55,525 bases of DNA, taken from positions 1 through 55,525 of the forward strand of contig JAURGE010000012.1 of assembly GCA_030833925.1 (NCBI GenBank), written 5' to 3'. Shown piece by piece: positions 18,162 through 27,412 of the stretch. The notes under the pieces are model-generated. The model worked only from the letters and a program-made list of their open reading frames with translations, searched no databases and had not been told where the DNA came from. This DNA is from Alphaproteobacteria bacterium (GTDB lineage: Bacteria > Pseudomonadota > Alphaproteobacteria > Bin95). How positions within the stretch are numbered: the stretch's first letter is position 1; every line of letters starts with the position of its first letter. The position numbers were made by a program, and so were the translations under genes.

Positions 18162-19100
18162 ATGGTTCGAGCTTTTGTTTTTCCTGGGCAGGGATCGCAG
18201 ACTGTCGGAATGGGTAAGGAACTAGCCGAGGCTTTCCCAGCCGCTAGAGAAGTTTTTCAAGAAGTTGATGATGCATTGTCACAAAAGCTGTCCGCTCTAA
18301 TGTTTGACGGGCCGATGGAGGATCTAACTCTTACAGAAAATACTCAGCCCGCACTGATGGCCAATAGTGTTGCTATAATTCGTGTCCTCGAAGCCGAGGC
18401 GGGCTTTGATCTTGGTTTGTCAGCAAAACTCATTGCTGGTCACTCCCTTGGCGAATACTCAGCATTAGCAGCAGCTGGTGCTTTAGGGCTTGCCGATGCA
18501 GCTAGGCTATTGAAATTGCGTGGACAGGCGATGCAAACAGCTGTGCCACCCGGAGAAGGGGCAATGGCCGCACTTCTTGGTCTCGATCTTGATGCTGCAA
18601 AGGAGGCAGCTGAGGAGGGGGGGCAGGGTGAAGTGTGCGACGTAGCCAACGATAATGCCCCGGGCCAAGTAGTTGTGTCTGGCGCCAAAGCAGCCGTGGA
18701 GCGTGCTGTAGAAGCTGCTAAGGCTAAGGGGGCCAAGCGGGCAATAATGCTCCCGGTCTCTGCGCCATTCCACTGTTCGCTGCTGACCAAAGTAGCAGAT
18801 GTTATGGCTGAAGCACTTGATAATATTCCAATGTCGCCTCCTGTAGTTCCTCTAGTTTCTAATGTTACAGCTGCCCCTGTTGCGGACCCGCATGAGATTA
18901 AGAATCTTCTGGTTCAGCAGGTGACGGCAACAGTGAGGTGGCGTGAATGTGTGATATCAATGGGCGATATGGGTATAGAGGAATTAGTAGAGGTAGGCTG
19001 CGGTAAAGTTCTTTCTGGCATGGTCAAACGGATCAACCGCGATATGGCAGCGTTAAATGTGGAAACTCCCTCAGACATAGAGGCTTTCTTAAAAACATAA
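18162..19100 (+). CDS. fabD: Malonyl-CoA:ACP transacylase FabD
   Basis: FabD moves malonyl groups from CoA to acyl carrier protein to feed fatty acid elongation. The 312-residue protein has FPGQGSQTVGMG at the N-terminus, the nucleophile Ser95 in GHSLGEYS, the malonate-binding Arg in KLRGQAMQ and the catalytic His in SAPFHCSLL near residue 206. In most alphaproteobacteria fabD is followed by fabG, acpP and fabF, but here the next gene is on the opposite strand. A perfect TTGACA lies at 18099-18104, but the matching -10 box is unclear. The gene is probably transcribed alone. Confidence 0.96.
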   Translation: MVRAFVFPGQGSQTVGMGKELAEAFPAAREVFQEVDDALSQKLSALMFDGPMEDLTLTENTQPALMANSVAIIRVLEAEAGFDLGLSAKLIAGHSLGEYSALAAAGALGLADAARLLKLRGQAMQTAVPPGEGAMAALLGLDLDAAKEAAEEGGQGEVCDVANDNAPGQVVVSGAKAAVERAVEAAKAKGAKRAIMLPVSAPFHCSLLTKVADVMAEALDNIPMSPPVVPLVSNVTAAPVADPHEIKNLLVQQVTATVRWRECVISMGDMGIEELVEVGCGKVLSGMVKRINRDMAALNVETPSDIEAFLKT

Positions 19101-19146
19101 TCGTGTTGGTAAAAATGTTATAATCTTTAGGGTTTTTAGGCACCCG

Positions 19147-20760
19147 CTAGGCACTTGCTTTCGAATCCTCGGCAATCATATCCGCCGCTTTTTCCGCAAT
19201 CATAATGACCGGTGCATTGGTATTTCCTGAGACAAGTTGGGGCATTATTGAAGCATCAACAACTCGAAGTCCCGTAATACCTTTAACGCGTAGCCTGTCG
19301 TCAACTACGGCCATTTGATCACCATCTGGCCCCATTTTTGCGGTACCAACCGGGTGATAGACGGTCTGGCCAGTTATGCGTACGTAGTCCAGAACTTCAT
19401 CATCGGATCGACAGTCTGGTCCAGGATTCATTTCAAAAGAAAGATAAGGCTGAAGGGCGGGTTGTTCGGCAATTTTTCTGATCATTCCAATTGCTGCAAC
19501 AAAAGTATCGCCATCGTTTTTTACGGTCAGGAAATTTGGTCGTATAGAAGGCGAACTATGTGGGTCTGCTGATTTAATGTGGATAGTTCCTCTACTTTCT
19601 GGTCGCAGTTGGCATGGTCCCACGGTCATACCTGGCTCAGCGTCAAGCACCCGATCTCCTGCATTTTTAAAACTGGCCGGAGTCATGAAGAATTGAACAT
19701 CTGGCGTCTCGAGCTCTGGTCGTGTTTTGGCAAACCCCATGACGTTTGCTGCAGTATTGGCTAGGAGGCCTTGTCTCGCGGTGAGGTAGCGGAAGCCCTC
19801 CCAGAGTTTCCGGGCTCCATGTGCTCGCTCATTGAAAGTGCGAATATTCTTTACGCGCCAATTAACACGGCATGCGAAGTGATCTTGGTAGTTCGCGCCA
19901 ACACCAGGAAGCGCATGCAGGACTTCTATTCCTGCGTCTTTTAGAATTGCTGGATCCCCTATGCCGGAAAGCTCAAGAAGTTGAGGCGACTGGACAGCTC
20001 CTGCAGAGAGGATGACTTCCACTCTGGCTCTTGCTTCCATTGGTTCTGCGTTTACCTGGTACTTAACACCAACAGCGCGACTACCCTCAGAAATCACTTT
20101 TTCGGTTAATGCATTCGTTTGGATTTTTAGGTTTGGCCGATTGCGTACGGGATCTAGAAAGGCAACGGCTGTGCTGCGGCGTTTGTTTCCGTAAGTGGTT
20201 GACTGACTTTTAGTGAAACCTTCTTGCGATGCTCCGTTATAGTCGTGGCCTATTGTATGCCCGGCCTGGTCGCATGCCTCCAAAAATATCCGGTCCAGTG
20301 GGTGGTCCTCAGCCGGTTCGGAAACTGTTAAAGGTCCTTCTGCCCCATGGAAATCATCTTCTCCGCCGAAATAATTTTCGGAACGTTTGAAGTAAGGTAA
20401 AATATCCTGAAATGACCACCCTCTATTACCGAGCTGAGACCATCCATCATAGTCACGAGCCTGGCCACGCACATATAGAAGGCCATTTATCGATGATGAC
20501 CCACCTAAAACTTTTCCGCGTGGAATAGGAATTTTTCGATTGCCTGTTGCCGGGTGCGCCTCTGTTTCAAACAGCCAATTAAACTTTGGGTCATTCATTA
20601 GTTTGGCGAACCCGCTAGGAGCGTGGATCCAGAAGTTTTTATCAGCGCCACCTGCTTCGAGCAGCAATACAGATGTTTTTGGATCTGCCGAAAGTCGGTT
20701 CGCTAAAACGCAGCCGGCTGAGCCAGCGCCCACGATTATGTAATCGAAAGTCTGAACCAT
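19147..20760 (-). CDS. GMC-family FAD oxidoreductase (choline dehydrogenase-like)
   Basis: A 537-residue glucose-methanol-choline oxidoreductase. The FAD-binding GAGSAGCVLANRLS motif sits at the N-terminus, followed by GGSSSINGLLYVRG and the second GMC signature GAVQSPQLLELSGIG. The catalytic His is in VYHPVGTAKMG and the conserved Asn in SGNTNAPVIMIAEKAADMI. It is soluble, with no signal peptide. By family it oxidises an alcohol such as a primary aliphatic alcohol, choline or a polyethylene glycol fragment. No betaine aldehyde dehydrogenase or choline transporter is adjacent, so choline itself is unsupported. It converges on fabD with 46 nt between the stops. Confidence 0.87.
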   Translation of the reverse strand: MVQTFDYIIVGAGSAGCVLANRLSADPKTSVLLLEAGGADKNFWIHAPSGFAKLMNDPKFNWLFETEAHPATGNRKIPIPRGKVLGGSSSINGLLYVRGQARDYDGWSQLGNRGWSFQDILPYFKRSENYFGGEDDFHGAEGPLTVSEPAEDHPLDRIFLEACDQAGHTIGHDYNGASQEGFTKSQSTTYGNKRRSTAVAFLDPVRNRPNLKIQTNALTEKVISEGSRAVGVKYQVNAEPMEARARVEVILSAGAVQSPQLLELSGIGDPAILKDAGIEVLHALPGVGANYQDHFACRVNWRVKNIRTFNERAHGARKLWEGFRYLTARQGLLANTAANVMGFAKTRPELETPDVQFFMTPASFKNAGDRVLDAEPGMTVGPCQLRPESRGTIHIKSADPHSSPSIRPNFLTVKNDGDTFVAAIGMIRKIAEQPALQPYLSFEMNPGPDCRSDDEVLDYVRITGQTVYHPVGTAKMGPDGDQMAVVDDRLRVKGITGLRVVDASIMPQLVSGNTNAPVIMIAEKAADMIAEDSKASA

Positions 20761-21000
20761 TGCTCGAATTCACCTTAGTTAAGAACTGTTCTGAGCCAGC
20801 TTATCCCAATTTTTTTAGATAAAAAGGGACAGCGTGAAAAGTTAACGGAAGTCAGCCGTACACTCGACATTTTTGGTGAGCTAATCCCCGAAAACACTGT
20901 ATCATTTTTTATTTTGGACTAGCGCCCCTTGGCTCATCGTAGTGCATCCGGCTAGAGTTCAAGTGCTTATGAGCATGCGTCATGCCCTGGAGGGATTGAA

Positions 21001-22239
21001 ATGGAGTTTGAGTATTCGGACCAGACAAAGGAAGTCTGTGCTCGTGTGGAAGATTTTATGGTTCGGTATGTCTATCCAAACGAGCAGAAATATTATGACC
21101 AACTGGATGAGGGTGGGGATCGGTGGAAAGTCGTCCCAATTCTGGAAGAGGTGAAGCAAAAGGCAAAAGATGAGGGTCTTTGGAATTATTTTTTACCAGA
21201 GAGCTTAAATGGTGCCGGGCTGACTAATTTGGAATATGCACCAGTCTGCGAAATCATGGGAAAGGTTCATTGGGCTCCCGAAGCCTTCAATTGTTCGGCT
21301 CCTGATACTGGCAATATGGAGGTGCTTGAACGTTACGGTACGGCTTCTCAAAAAAAGGAGTGGCTTGAGCCTCTGTTGAATGGCGAAATGAGATCAGCCT
21401 TCGCAATGACAGAGCCAGCCGTGGCGTCCTCAGATGCAACCAATATAGCCTGTAGAATTGAGCGTGATGGTGACGAATACGTTATCAATGGCAGGAAGTG
21501 GTGGACCAGCGGTATTGGTGATCCGCGCTGTAAGATATTGATTTTAATGGGAAAAACGGACCCATCTGCCCCGACTTATCGCCAACAGTCGATGATATTA
21601 GTTCCTCGCGATACACCTGGCATAACAGTAGAGAAAATGCTCCTTGTAATGGGGTTTGATGATGCCCCACACGGCCATGGTCAGGTTTTGTTTGATAATG
21701 TGCGCGTGCCGGCGGAAAACATGCTTTTGGGCGAGGGAAGAGGCTTTGAAATTGCCCAAGGTCGTTTAGGTCCAGGTCGAATTCATCATTGTATGCGTAT
21801 CATCGGCGTTGCTGAGCGGGCGCTTGAAATGATGTGCCATAGAGGTACCGAGCGTGTCACTTGGGGTAAGCCTTTGGCCGAGCGAGACAATTTTATGGAA
21901 CGCGTTGCCAACGCGCGTATTAACATTGAGATGTGCAGGCTCTTAACGCTTAAAGCGGCTCACATGATGGACACAGTCGGCAATAAGGCCGCAAGGCAAG
22001 AGATCGCTATGATTAAGGTTGCAGCACCAAATATGGCTCTGCAGGTGATTGACGATGCAATGCAAGCTCATGGTGGTGGCGCTATGAGTCAGGCATTCAA
22101 GCTTTCTTATATGTGGAGCCGGATGCGTGCACTTCGCTTTGCGGATGGTCCTGACGAGGTGCATCGTCAGCAAATTGCGCGTCTTGAACTTCGTCGTCAG
22201 GTGGATTGGCCTCCCCGAGCTGCAAAAGCTGCCCAGTAG
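21001..22239 (+). CDS. Acyl-CoA dehydrogenase, ACAD10/11-like
   Basis: A 412-residue acyl-CoA dehydrogenase with the usual N-terminal helical, middle beta and C-terminal helical domains. It shows [15 protein letters not shown] (FAD/substrate signature 1), the [15 protein letters not shown] helix and [10 protein letters not shown]. The NGRKWWTSG segment and a C-terminal [17 protein letters not shown], rather than the WEGT active-site loop of short-chain enzymes, point to the ACAD10/11-like group (inference), which handles long or branched and possibly hydroxylated acyl-CoAs. The ATG has a GGAGGGA immediately upstream. rnhB starts 14 nt after its stop, so it may share a transcript with rnhB. 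Confidence 0.87.
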   Translation: MEFEYSDQTKEVCARVEDFMVRYVYPNEQKYYDQLDEGGDRWKVVPILEEVKQKAKDEGLWNYFLPESLNGAGLTNLEYAPVCEIMGKVHWAPEAFNCSAPDTGNMEVLERYGTASQKKEWLEPLLNGEMRSAFAMTEPAVASSDATNIACRIERDGDEYVINGRKWWTSGIGDPRCKILILMGKTDPSAPTYRQQSMILVPRDTPGITVEKMLLVMGFDDAPHGHGQVLFDNVRVPAENMLLGEGRGFEIAQGRLGPGRIHHCMRIIGVAERALEMMCHRGTERVTWGKPLAERDNFMERVANARINIEMCRLLTLKAAHMMDTVGNKAARQEIAMIKVAAPNMALQVIDDAMQAHGGGAMSQAFKLSYMWSRMRALRFADGPDEVHRQQIARLELRRQVDWPPRAAKAAQ

Positions 22240-22252
22240 CGCCTGGTAGCTC

Positions 22253-22894
22253 ATGCCAGATTTCTCTTTAGAGGAAGCGGCACGTAGGAATGGCGTCTCT
22301 GGAATGATCGTCGGTGTGGACGAAGTGGGACGGGGCCCATGGGCGGGCCCCGTCTTTGCTTGTGCGGTTTGTCTTTTTGACCGCAATGCGCCGCAGGATT
22401 TTTTGAATCGGCTAGATGATTCTAAAAAATTAAACAAAAACAAAAGAGAAAGACTTTTTCTTGAGATAAAATTTTACTCAATCGTGGCGCTTGCTGAAGC
22501 GAGTGTTGAGGAGATTGATAAGTTTAATATTCTAGAGGCAACCAAACTCGCAATGGTTCGTGCAATTGCTAATTTGGAAATTGCAGCCAAACAACCTGTG
22601 GAATTGGCTCTCGTCGATGGTAACCAGCCCTTAGATCTTTCATGTTCTGTCCAAAATGTAGTGAAAGGTGACGGAATTTCGGCATCTATTGCAGCTGCGT
22701 CAATTTATGCAAAGGTTGCCCGAGATAGGTACATGGCAATGCTCGCAACTCAACATCCTGGATACGGCTGGGAGCGAAACGCAGGATATGGGGTGGTGGA
22801 GCACAGCCAAGCCCTGAGGCAATTAGGGCCAACGATTCATCACCGTAAAACTTTCAGACCAGTCGCCAAGCTTTTGACTCCAATAGATTCTTGA
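22253..22894 (+). CDS. rnhB: Ribonuclease HII
   Basis: RNase HII nicks DNA at embedded ribonucleotides and removes RNA from RNA-DNA hybrids. The 213-residue protein has the GVDEVGRGPWAGPV motif with catalytic Asp-Glu, DDSKKLNKNKRE, the third acidic residue in ALVDGNQ, and the SIAAASIYAKVARDRYM segment. It is of normal length. It is directly upstream of ccrM, a pairing recurrent in alphaproteobacteria. Its last 60 nt contain three GANTC sites that belong to the ccrM regulatory cluster, and its stop codon lies inside the candidate -35 of ccrM. Confidence 0.95.
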   Translation: MPDFSLEEAARRNGVSGMIVGVDEVGRGPWAGPVFACAVCLFDRNAPQDFLNRLDDSKKLNKNKRERLFLEIKFYSIVALAEASVEEIDKFNILEATKLAMVRAIANLEIAAKQPVELALVDGNQPLDLSCSVQNVVKGDGISASIAAASIYAKVARDRYMAMLATQHPGYGWERNAGYGVVEHSQALRQLGPTIHHRKTFRPVAKLLTPIDS

Positions 22895-22918
22895 CGTGAG
22901 TCAGATTGTGGATAACTT
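22834..22918 (+). promoter_or_regulatory. GANTC cluster and candidate ccrM promoter
   Basis: Four GANTC sites lie at 22834-22838 (GATTC), 22876-22880 (GACTC), 22886-22890 (GATTC) and 22898-22902 (GAGTC). The last three fall within 27 nt. A TTGACG at 22891-22896 with TAACTT at 22913-22918 (16-nt spacer) is a plausible promoter, with the fourth site inside its spacer. GANTC is the target of the enzyme encoded just downstream. In Caulobacter, ccrM transcription is known to respond to GANTC methylation in its promoter region. Confidence 0.5.
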
Positions 22919-22931
22919 TGTGCTCTTCTAA

Positions 22932-24017
<1,086 letters not shown>

Positions 24018-24054
24018 ACTTATTCTGATCCAAGCATTGAATGTTTGAAACGTT

Positions 24055-24624
24055 TCAGGCCGAGCCAGATTGACTTGATAGTTTGCCAAGGTCGATGCCA
24101 ATTTTGGCAAGCGCCTGATCCCATTTCTCTTCCAGTTCGGGGCCAAAAACTAACTCTGGGTCTGCATCAACAACTAACCAGCCGTTTTGTTTGATCTCAT
24201 CTTCGAGTTGTCCTGGCGCCCAGCCGGAATAACCGAGGGCAAAGATGTGATTTTTGGGGCCATTGCCAGCGGCTATCGCTTTAAGAATATCGACCGATGC
24301 ACTTAACGAAATATCTCCAGAAACTGTTGATGCTTCATTTGGCTTGTATTCCGCAGAGTGCAGTACGAAACCACGTGTTTCTTCAACCGGGCCTCCGTAT
24401 TGTATTGGTAGGCGATCTATAGAGATTTCGCTGATTTCCAGTTGCTCAAATAATTCTCGGAAATCCATTCCATCAACCGTTTTATTAACCACAATTCCCA
24501 TTGCGCCGCCTTCATGGGAATGGGCGCACATATAAATGACAGTTCGTTCGAAGCGCGGATCTCCGATTGCCGGCGAAGCAATGAGAAGGCGCCCCTGAAG
24601 GCTAAGGGTGTTTTCGAATGACAT
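24055..24624 (-). CDS. YqgE/AlgH family protein (DUF179)
   Basis: The 189-residue product matches the UPF0301/DUF179 family: the N-terminal LQGRLLIASPAIGDPRFERTVIY segment (split here by its Ser-Pro), AHSHEGGAMGIVVN, the YGGPVEETRGFVLH motif and the LGYSGWAPGQLEDEI motif. AlgH was described as affecting alginate genes in Pseudomonas, but no biochemical activity is agreed. It converges with ccrM, with 37 nt between the stops. The start has no strong Shine-Dalgarno but fits the family N-terminus. Confidence 0.92.
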   Translation of the reverse strand: MSFENTLSLQGRLLIASPAIGDPRFERTVIYMCAHSHEGGAMGIVVNKTVDGMDFRELFEQLEISEISIDRLPIQYGGPVEETRGFVLHSAEYKPNEASTVSGDISLSASVDILKAIAAGNGPKNHIFALGYSGWAPGQLEDEIKQNGWLVVDADPELVFGPELEEKWDQALAKIGIDLGKLSSQSGSA

Positions 24625-24726
24625 TCCGTAAAATTAGGTAACAGGCACGGGGGAAGCAAGCTTTTGCTTTTTTAAAGAGCCAGCAGGACTAGTATCCTTT
24701 TTAACTTGGTTTATATCCCTGGGTTG

Positions 24727-26769
24727 ATGATGAGATTTCTCTATTTTATTGCAGCCCTAGCAACGGTTTTGTTTAGCGTTACCGCGGCGCATGCAGCAGA
24801 GTCTGAGTGGGTTTCAACGTCAGAATCGAGATCACGATTGATTTCAGGGGTTTCAGCGACTGGTTTATCTGCCGCAGCTCCTATGGGTTTTGAGATCGAA
24901 CTTAAAGATGGCTGGAAAACCTATTGGCGAGCTCCTGGTCCTCAGGGTTATCCCCCACGTTTTAGCTGGGGCAATTCCAATAATGTGAAATCGCTGGAAG
25001 TCACTTGGCCGTCCCCAAAGCGCTTCTCTGTACTCGGATATGATTCGATTGGCTACGCAGGTAGTGTGGTATTGCCATTAAGCGTTGTTTTCGAAAATTC
25101 GAGCAAACCCGCTACATTGGAACTTGAGGTGGACTATCTCACATGCAACGAAATATGCGTTCCTCAACTAGCCAAGCACAGCATTGTTATTTCAGCAGGG
25201 ACCCCAAAACCAACCACGCATGCTTTTAAGATAGATAAGGCAAGAGGGCTTGCTCCTGCTCCTGCAGGAGCGGGTTTTAGCGTAAAAAAAGTCTGGCTTT
25301 CAACAAACCCAGATAAGACTGAAATTACAGTGGAGGGAGAAGCTCCTGTAAATGTAATTCAAGCGGATCTCTTTATTGATGAACTGCCGGGATACTTTTT
25401 TGGCGCTCCTAGGGTTGAAAAATTAACAGGCGATCGCTTTCGCCTCACATCAGTAGCAGCAGCAAGACCATCAGCGGCAATTTTGCCAGGCCATGAAGCG
25501 ATCTATACCTTAACGTTAAATGGCCAAACATTTCAGCAACAGGTACCTCTTTCAGCTCCTCCTAACACGAGGGTGGGCTCGCAATTTCTTCTTATTATTG
25601 CAATCGCCCTTTTGGGTGGGTTCGTTCTTAATTTTATGCCCTGTGTCCTTCCGGTCTTGGCTATCAAACTCACCAGCGCGCTAAACCATTCTGATAGGGA
25701 TCGTCGTTCGGTCCGGTTGGGCTTCTTGGCAACTTCTTTAGGCATTTTGCTGACTTTTTGGGTGTTGGCAGTTGGAGCTATCACCCTTAAGAATTTTGGT
25801 GTCGCCGTTGGGTGGGGGATGCAGTTCCAAGAGCCGATGTTTGTGGCTTTAATGAGCCTTATTATGGCCCTTTTCTCAGGCAATCTTTTTGGTCTTTTTG
25901 AATTTACTGCTCCTCAGGCTTTAAACAGCGTTTCAGAGGCCAGGCCATCGGCAGGGATTGTTGGGGCCTTTTGGACTGGAGTGTTGGCGACTCTACTTGC
26001 GACGCCTTGCTCTGCTCCCTTCGTGGGCACTGCTATAGCTTTTGCCTTGTCCAGGGGCTTCTTTGAAATTATCGCTGTTTTTACGGCGATGGCGGTTGGA
26101 CTTGGTGTCCCATATCTGCTCACTGCGCTATTCCCAGCAGCAGTGAAAATATTGCCACGCCCAGGTCGATGGATGCATGTCGTTAGGATAATGATGGGAT
26201 TGTCGGTGGCATTGACCGGCATTTGGCTGCTTTGGATTTTATTTCGCCAAGCCAGTTTTACGGCCGTTCTATCCACGGTAGTGGCTTCGATAATAATAAT
26301 CTGTCTTGCTCGATTATTTCATTCGCCAGTCCGCTGGTGGACCATTGGAATCACTCTGAGTGCTGCACTTGCGGTTGTATGGTTAACGGCAACGCCCCCT
26401 CGGGCTAAGGAAGTTGGGACAGCGAACTGGGTCAAGTTTGACGAGTTAGATCTAATGCGGCGCGTTCAGGCTGGGGAGACGTTGCTAGTTGATGTTACTG
26501 CGGACTGGTGCGTCACCTGCAAGTGGAACAAAGCCGCTGTTCTAAACCGTGATCCAGTTAGCAGTATCCTGACGAAGGAGGTGACGCCAATAAAGGCAGA
26601 TTGGACACGACCAAATACCAATATTGCAGATTATTTAGCTAGGCATAATCGGTTCGGAATACCATTCAATATTGTATACGGTCCTGGCGCCAAAGAAGGG
26701 ATTATTTTACCAGAATTGCTTTCGACAGATGTTGTAATGAAGGCAATAATGCAAGCCCGTGGCAGATAA
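24727..26769 (+). CDS. DsbD/ScsB-like thiol:disulfide interchange protein
   Basis: A membrane reductase of about 680 residues that should carry electrons from cytoplasmic thioredoxin to periplasmic thiol proteins. A signal peptide (hydrophobic core then AHA-AE) precedes a periplasmic DsbD-alpha-like domain with the cysteine pair LTCNEICVPQ. About eight membrane segments follow, with the redox cysteines MPCVLPVLAIK and ATPCSAPFVG, then a C-terminal thioredoxin-like domain with DWCVTCK. The larger N-terminal domain resembles ScsB more than E. coli DsbD. The ATGs at 24727 and 24730 are both possible starts; the in-frame TTG at 24706 seems less likely. Confidence 0.88.
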   Translation: MMRFLYFIAALATVLFSVTAAHAAESEWVSTSESRSRLISGVSATGLSAAAPMGFEIELKDGWKTYWRAPGPQGYPPRFSWGNSNNVKSLEVTWPSPKRFSVLGYDSIGYAGSVVLPLSVVFENSSKPATLELEVDYLTCNEICVPQLAKHSIVISAGTPKPTTHAFKIDKARGLAPAPAGAGFSVKKVWLSTNPDKTEITVEGEAPVNVIQADLFIDELPGYFFGAPRVEKLTGDRFRLTSVAAARPSAAILPGHEAIYTLTLNGQTFQQQVPLSAPPNTRVGSQFLLIIAIALLGGFVLNFMPCVLPVLAIKLTSALNHSDRDRRSVRLGFLATSLGILLTFWVLAVGAITLKNFGVAVGWGMQFQEPMFVALMSLIMALFSGNLFGLFEFTAPQALNSVSEARPSAGIVGAFWTGVLATLLATPCSAPFVGTAIAFALSRGFFEIIAVFTAMAVGLGVPYLLTALFPAAVKILPRPGRWMHVVRIMMGLSVALTGIWLLWILFRQASFTAVLSTVVASIIIICLARLFHSPVRWWTIGITLSAALAVVWLTATPPRAKEVGTANWVKFDELDLMRRVQAGETLLVDVTADWCVTCKWNKAAVLNRDPVSSILTKEVTPIKADWTRPNTNIADYLARHNRFGIPFNIVYGPGAKEGIILPELLSTDVVMKAIMQARGR

Positions 26770-26859
26770 GGTCTTTTATTCCGTGCAGAAGCGATTAAGT
26801 ATTCCAGTATGAACGGTTCGAAATCCGTACCGTCAAACTAACTCACTTGGAGATCGAGT

Positions 26860-27342
26860 ATGGCCATTAAAGCTGGAGATAAAGCTCCATCCGTAACTTT
26901 TAAAACTATGGGTGCAAACGGTCCAGAAAACCTAACCAGTGAAGCTCTCTTTGCTGGTAAGAAAGTGGTTCTGTTTGCAGTTCCTGGTGCTTTCACACCG
27001 ACTTGTTCGGCAAAGCATCTTCCGGGTTTCGTCGAAAAAGCAGCGGCAATCAAGGCTAAGGGCGTTGATGAAATAGCGTGTGTTGCTGTTAATGACGCTT
27101 TTGTTATGGGTGCTTGGGGCAAGGATCAAAACGTTGGTGACAACGTGAAAATGGTTGCTGATGGTAACGGAGATTTTGCCAAGGCTTGTGGCTTAGTGAT
27201 GGACGGTTCTGGCTTTGGGCTTGGTACTCGCATGCAGCGTTGTGCCATGATCGTTGATAACGGAACGATTAGCCAAGTATTTGTGGAAGAGCCAGGCCAA
27301 TTCGAAAAATCTACTGCTGATAATGTACTGGCAAATCTCTAG
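26860..27342 (+). CDS. Prx5-type peroxiredoxin
   Basis: A 160-residue peroxiredoxin of the Prx5/type II group, which reduces hydrogen peroxide and alkyl hydroperoxides. The peroxidatic Cys49 is in FAVPGAFTPTCS with the family Pro and Thr, and the conserved Arg is in LGTRMQRCAMIV. Prx5 enzymes draw electrons from glutaredoxin or thioredoxin; no fused glutaredoxin is present. GGAGAT precedes the ATG. It lies 90 nt after the DsbD-like gene and ends in a strong terminator, so it may be its own unit or the end of a redox operon. Confidence 0.93.
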   Translation: MAIKAGDKAPSVTFKTMGANGPENLTSEALFAGKKVVLFAVPGAFTPTCSAKHLPGFVEKAAAIKAKGVDEIACVAVNDAFVMGAWGKDQNVGDNVKMVADGNGDFAKACGLVMDGSGFGLGTRMQRCAMIVDNGTISQVFVEEPGQFEKSTADNVLANL

Positions 27343-27366
27343 AAAAACATAAGATAAAGTTATATG

Positions 27367-27400
27367 CCTCGCTTTCATTTAATGAAAGCGAGGTATTTTT
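27367..27400 (+). terminator. Strong Rho-independent terminator after the peroxiredoxin
   Basis: A perfect 13-bp inverted repeat, CCTCGCTTTCATT and AATGAAAGCGAGG, around a single T (in practice a shorter stem with a 3-5 nt loop) is followed by TATTTTTATT on the plus strand. It sits 24 nt after the peroxiredoxin stop and 13 nt before the convergent uvrA stop. The stem could also stop uvrA transcripts, but no U-run follows on that strand. Confidence 0.88.
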
Positions 27401-27412
27401 ATTAGGTATAGC

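Noticed and set aside
26812-26830. GGTTCGAAATCC resembling a tRNA T-arm
   Set aside because: No acceptor, D or anticodon arms can be built around it.
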